Positions 61,601 to 64,000 of a stretch of DNA of 64,000 nt are shown one piece after another (position 1 is the first letter of the stretch; each line of letters starts with the position of its first letter). Made by a program: the position numbers and the translations under genes. Below the pieces are notes generated by a model, which saw only the letters and a list, made by a program, of their open reading frames with translations, searched no databases and was not told the DNA's origin. Source of the stretch: Urophycis tenuis (taxonomy: Eukaryota; Chordata; Actinopteri; Gadiformes; Phycidae); assembly GCA_036785325.1 (NCBI GenBank), contig JAXIVH010000014.1, positions 7,581,589-7,645,588 on the forward strand, read 5' to 3'.

Positions 61601-63882
61601 TAGTTGTGTGCATCAGTCTGGTCTTGTGAGAGGTTTCCTTACCGTTGGGGTGAGGGTGCGGCTGAAGTGCTCTGGTTTGTTTTGGCCGGGGCTGATTTGG
61701 CTCTGGAAGTGTTGACGGGTGCCGTTTGTGAGTTGGGTCGGGTTTTGGGTTTCTTGTCTGCCTGGTGGTGCTTTTCTGCTTTCATCTATGCCAGGAAGCA
61801 AACCACTATCCGTGAGACCATAACCGTAAAGTGACCACGAAGACATTTAAAGCAGCTTTGCATGTAAATGGCTCCAAACCTGAAAGTCACTATGGAAGCA
61901 ACCGAAAGGGTCCCCCCCCCCCCACCCCCCCCCCCCCACCCCCAACTTTACCACTAGGGTGTGTGTGCAGGATAAGTCAGCTCACAAATCAGCCATTTCA
62001 GAATCAACCCACTGCTGGCATCACAGTAGGAGTGCCCACTAAGATACATAATGGACGGATCCACCGACTCTAGCCTACACAGTTGGTAAAGTCCACCAAG
62101 GAGGTGACGGCCACGGGTTGGATCTATCCATCACTCACTCTGGGTGGACTCTTCCCCCTTGTGATGTCCCAAGCAGCTCCATGTTGAAATTGTGTCACAC
62201 CCTGCGGTAAAACGGGGGGACCCTTTGAGGACACCAAGAGGGCCAGCATCCGGGCCAGTACCTGCGGCACGCTGTGGCTTCTGGGTTTGCTGCTGCCGGG
62301 GCTTGGGGGGCCAGCCGGCCTGGTTTGGCGGGCCGGCCCGGTCTGGCGGGCGGACCCGGTCTGCTGCAGTGGTTTGGGGTGGAGGACGGCCTGGTTGTTT
62401 TTGGGGGTGGTGATCATGGAGTGGCATGAAACTGAACGACGACAAACATGGACGACTTGAGTTAAGTGTGTTTTTGTGTTGTTTTTTTGACATTACCGGG
62501 AGAAAGAAATGGAGGAAGGTGTACAAATGGAGGAGAACAGTGCGGAGATGTAGGTCATGAAACGGTGATTACAAAGAGAGGAGGAGAGGACAACAGCGTT
62601 AGTCACAAGAGCACTGTTTCCCCAACAGCCTGAAAGTGTTTGGCGTCTTGGTGCTATAATTGTCCCAAAGCTTGACGCAAAACACTAAAATTAAACGGCA
62701 GGCGCCCGCGCCAGCTAGCTCTGGTTAGCTCAAATTAGGGCATGGTGCTCCAATGTGTGCCAATCAGAAATGGGTGATTGTGTTAACTGTTTCTCAGCAG
62801 AGACGGTGAGGTCATTTTGATTTCGGGGGCTCGGGTTACATTTTGAACTTCTTGTTCCATTTGCACTTCCAGCCAGTCAGCGTCCACAGTGAAATGAATG
62901 CCATACCCGCGCATCAGAACAAGATGGCCAGACCGCCCACACCCTTCGGGAGGCGAGTACCTTCTTGTCCCGAGAGACAGCCAGCGCTGCGGCTCCTGGC
63001 CAGGAAGGAACACGTCGGGGTGAGCAGGCGGCTGACCAGGTTTCTCTCCCAGGCCGTCAGGGGCGAGCGCCGGGGAGCTATAGCGTTGTTGGGGCGCGGC
63101 AGGGGGTCGGTTTGTCCGGGAGCGCCGGGCAGCGGAGAGCAAACGGGGTCAGGCAAGCAAAGGCTCCGGGAAGGGTGAGCAAAGTCAAGCAGAGGCTAAA
63201 CACTGAGCATAGAGGGGGGAGTGGAAGATTGAGGAGGAAGGAAGGAAGGTACGAGAAGAGAGACAGACGGCACGCGCCCGGATTCACTTGCCAACTCACC
63301 GCTGTTCTTCAGCAGTCTTCCACGGGGGTTCTGTGCGAGGCTGTGCTGGAGTCTCTGGCTCTTCTCCAACGTTTTGCGTACCGCAGATTCATATCGCTCC
63401 TTGTGGGGGTCGAGGGGATAAAACACATCATCTCACCTCCTCTCCTCCTCCCCTCCCCCCTCCTCTCATCTACCCTCCTCCTCTCTTCTCCTCTCCATCC
63501 ACTCCTCTCCCCCTTCCCTCCTCTCCAACTCCGTACTCACCTTCTCCTCCCTCTGTCTCTGCTTGCGCTTCTCCTCCACGGCAGCGCGCCTCCCCTCCTC
63601 CCTCACCCTCTGTTCCAGCAGCCTCCTTCTGCGTTCCTCCAGCTGCTGCTCATGGTAGCGCCTGGCCCGTTGCTCCCTCTCGGCCCGGCCCAGCTCGCGC
63701 GACGCTGTCGGCAGAAATCAGCCCGCTGACAGTCTCACCGCCCGACCCGACCCGCCCGCCTCCCGCCTCCTCATGCATCTTTTAAAGAGACGGGAGCCTA
63801 TACGTACCCAGTAGCTTCTCCCTCTCCTCCCTCCGCTCCCTGGCCAGCCTCAGCCGCTCGTCCACGTTCGGCCCGGGCAGCC
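58635..63882 (-). CDS. map7: MAP7 / ensconsin, 3' part (5' exons beyond the right edge)
   Basis: Microtubule-binding cofactor that recruits and activates kinesin-1. Visible exons: 63808-63882, 63541-63704, 63300-63399, 62961-63077, 62262-62431, 61643-61785, 61054-61331, 60681-60873, 60061-60277, 59757-59861, 59304-59354, 59238-59252, 58970-59183, 58635-58645. All joins are in phase, about 617 codons. Order: the N-terminal microtubule-binding coiled coil (VDERLRLARERREEREKLLG, RAEREQRARRYHEQQLEERR); the SRLLTPTCSFLARSRSAGCL block; a Pro/Thr-rich linker (ALSPGNARPV); the long MAP7 domain that binds kinesin-1 (EEALRLLAERRREARLQRER through AERQARRK and RLEEIMRRTRKTD); and a conserved tail …RTLTGLDEIQ…TEVI. 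Family paralogs MAP7D1-3 share parts of this, but linkage to ahi1 supports MAP7. The last coding exon is 11 bp; a 15-bp micro-exon encodes DDLPQ. Nothing coding is seen from 63883 to 64000. Confidence 0.92.
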
Positions 63883-64000
63883 CTAGAGAGGGCAGAGACG
63901 ACCCGATGTTCACGTGTGACGTAGTACCCTGACCCCCCCGCCTTTAAAGGTATGTTCACACACACATGCTGAGAGAGATGGAGATGGAGAGCGAGAGAGA

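Overview
The window looks like part of a teleost fish nuclear genome. It has spliced vertebrate genes with GT-AG introns, many dinucleotide repeats, and fish-type transposon families (Polinton/Maverick, hAT, L2-like and Rex1-like LINEs, tRNA-derived SINEs, several MITEs). There is no prokaryotic gene organisation. I cannot name the species.

Layout. (1) 1-19.1 kb is mostly mobile DNA: the right end of a decayed Polinton/Maverick with capsid-type protein, adenain-like protease and two accessory genes; a broken two-exon transposase-like gene; an unidentified small spliced gene with a TATA box and a 9-residue Arg-rich repeat; two different hAT transposase remnants; and a 4.2-kb DNA transposon with matching inverted ends and a six-exon C2H2 zinc-finger gene. 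(2) 19.1-35.6 kb holds two head-to-tail copies of slc18b1, the vesicular polyamine transporter, each preceded by the same duplicated upstream segment. All exons found in both copies are open and in phase, but exon 1 of copy A was not found. Younger MITEs and a LINE sit in the introns and spacer. (3) 36.7-50.4 kb is a complete ahi1 (jouberin) gene on the minus strand: 27 coding exons, 1,198 codons, C2-like region, WD40 propeller and SH3 domain. (4) 51.2-57.75 kb is a complete 13-exon armadillo-repeat gene (570 codons) on the plus strand, head-to-head with ahi1, resembling yeast Vac8 along its length including a lipidation-like N-terminus. (5) 58.6 kb to the right edge is the 3' part of map7 (ensconsin) on the minus strand, tail-to-tail with the Vac8-like gene.

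Functional picture: ahi1 (ciliary transition zone) and map7 (microtubule/kinesin-1 cofactor) are conserved neighbours on human 6q23; slc18b1 lies in the same human region. The Vac8-like gene between them shares a short 0.85-kb intergenic region with ahi1. I found no prokaryote-style defence system or CRISPR. The most distinctive features are the 4.2-kb zinc-finger transposon, the unidentified repeat-bearing spliced gene, the Vac8-like gene, the slc18b1 tandem pair, and introns whose splice-site neighbourhoods are built from long (CT)n or poly(C) tracts. All exon models were read by eye from splice sites and reading-frame continuity. Family names come from recognition, not from a database search.
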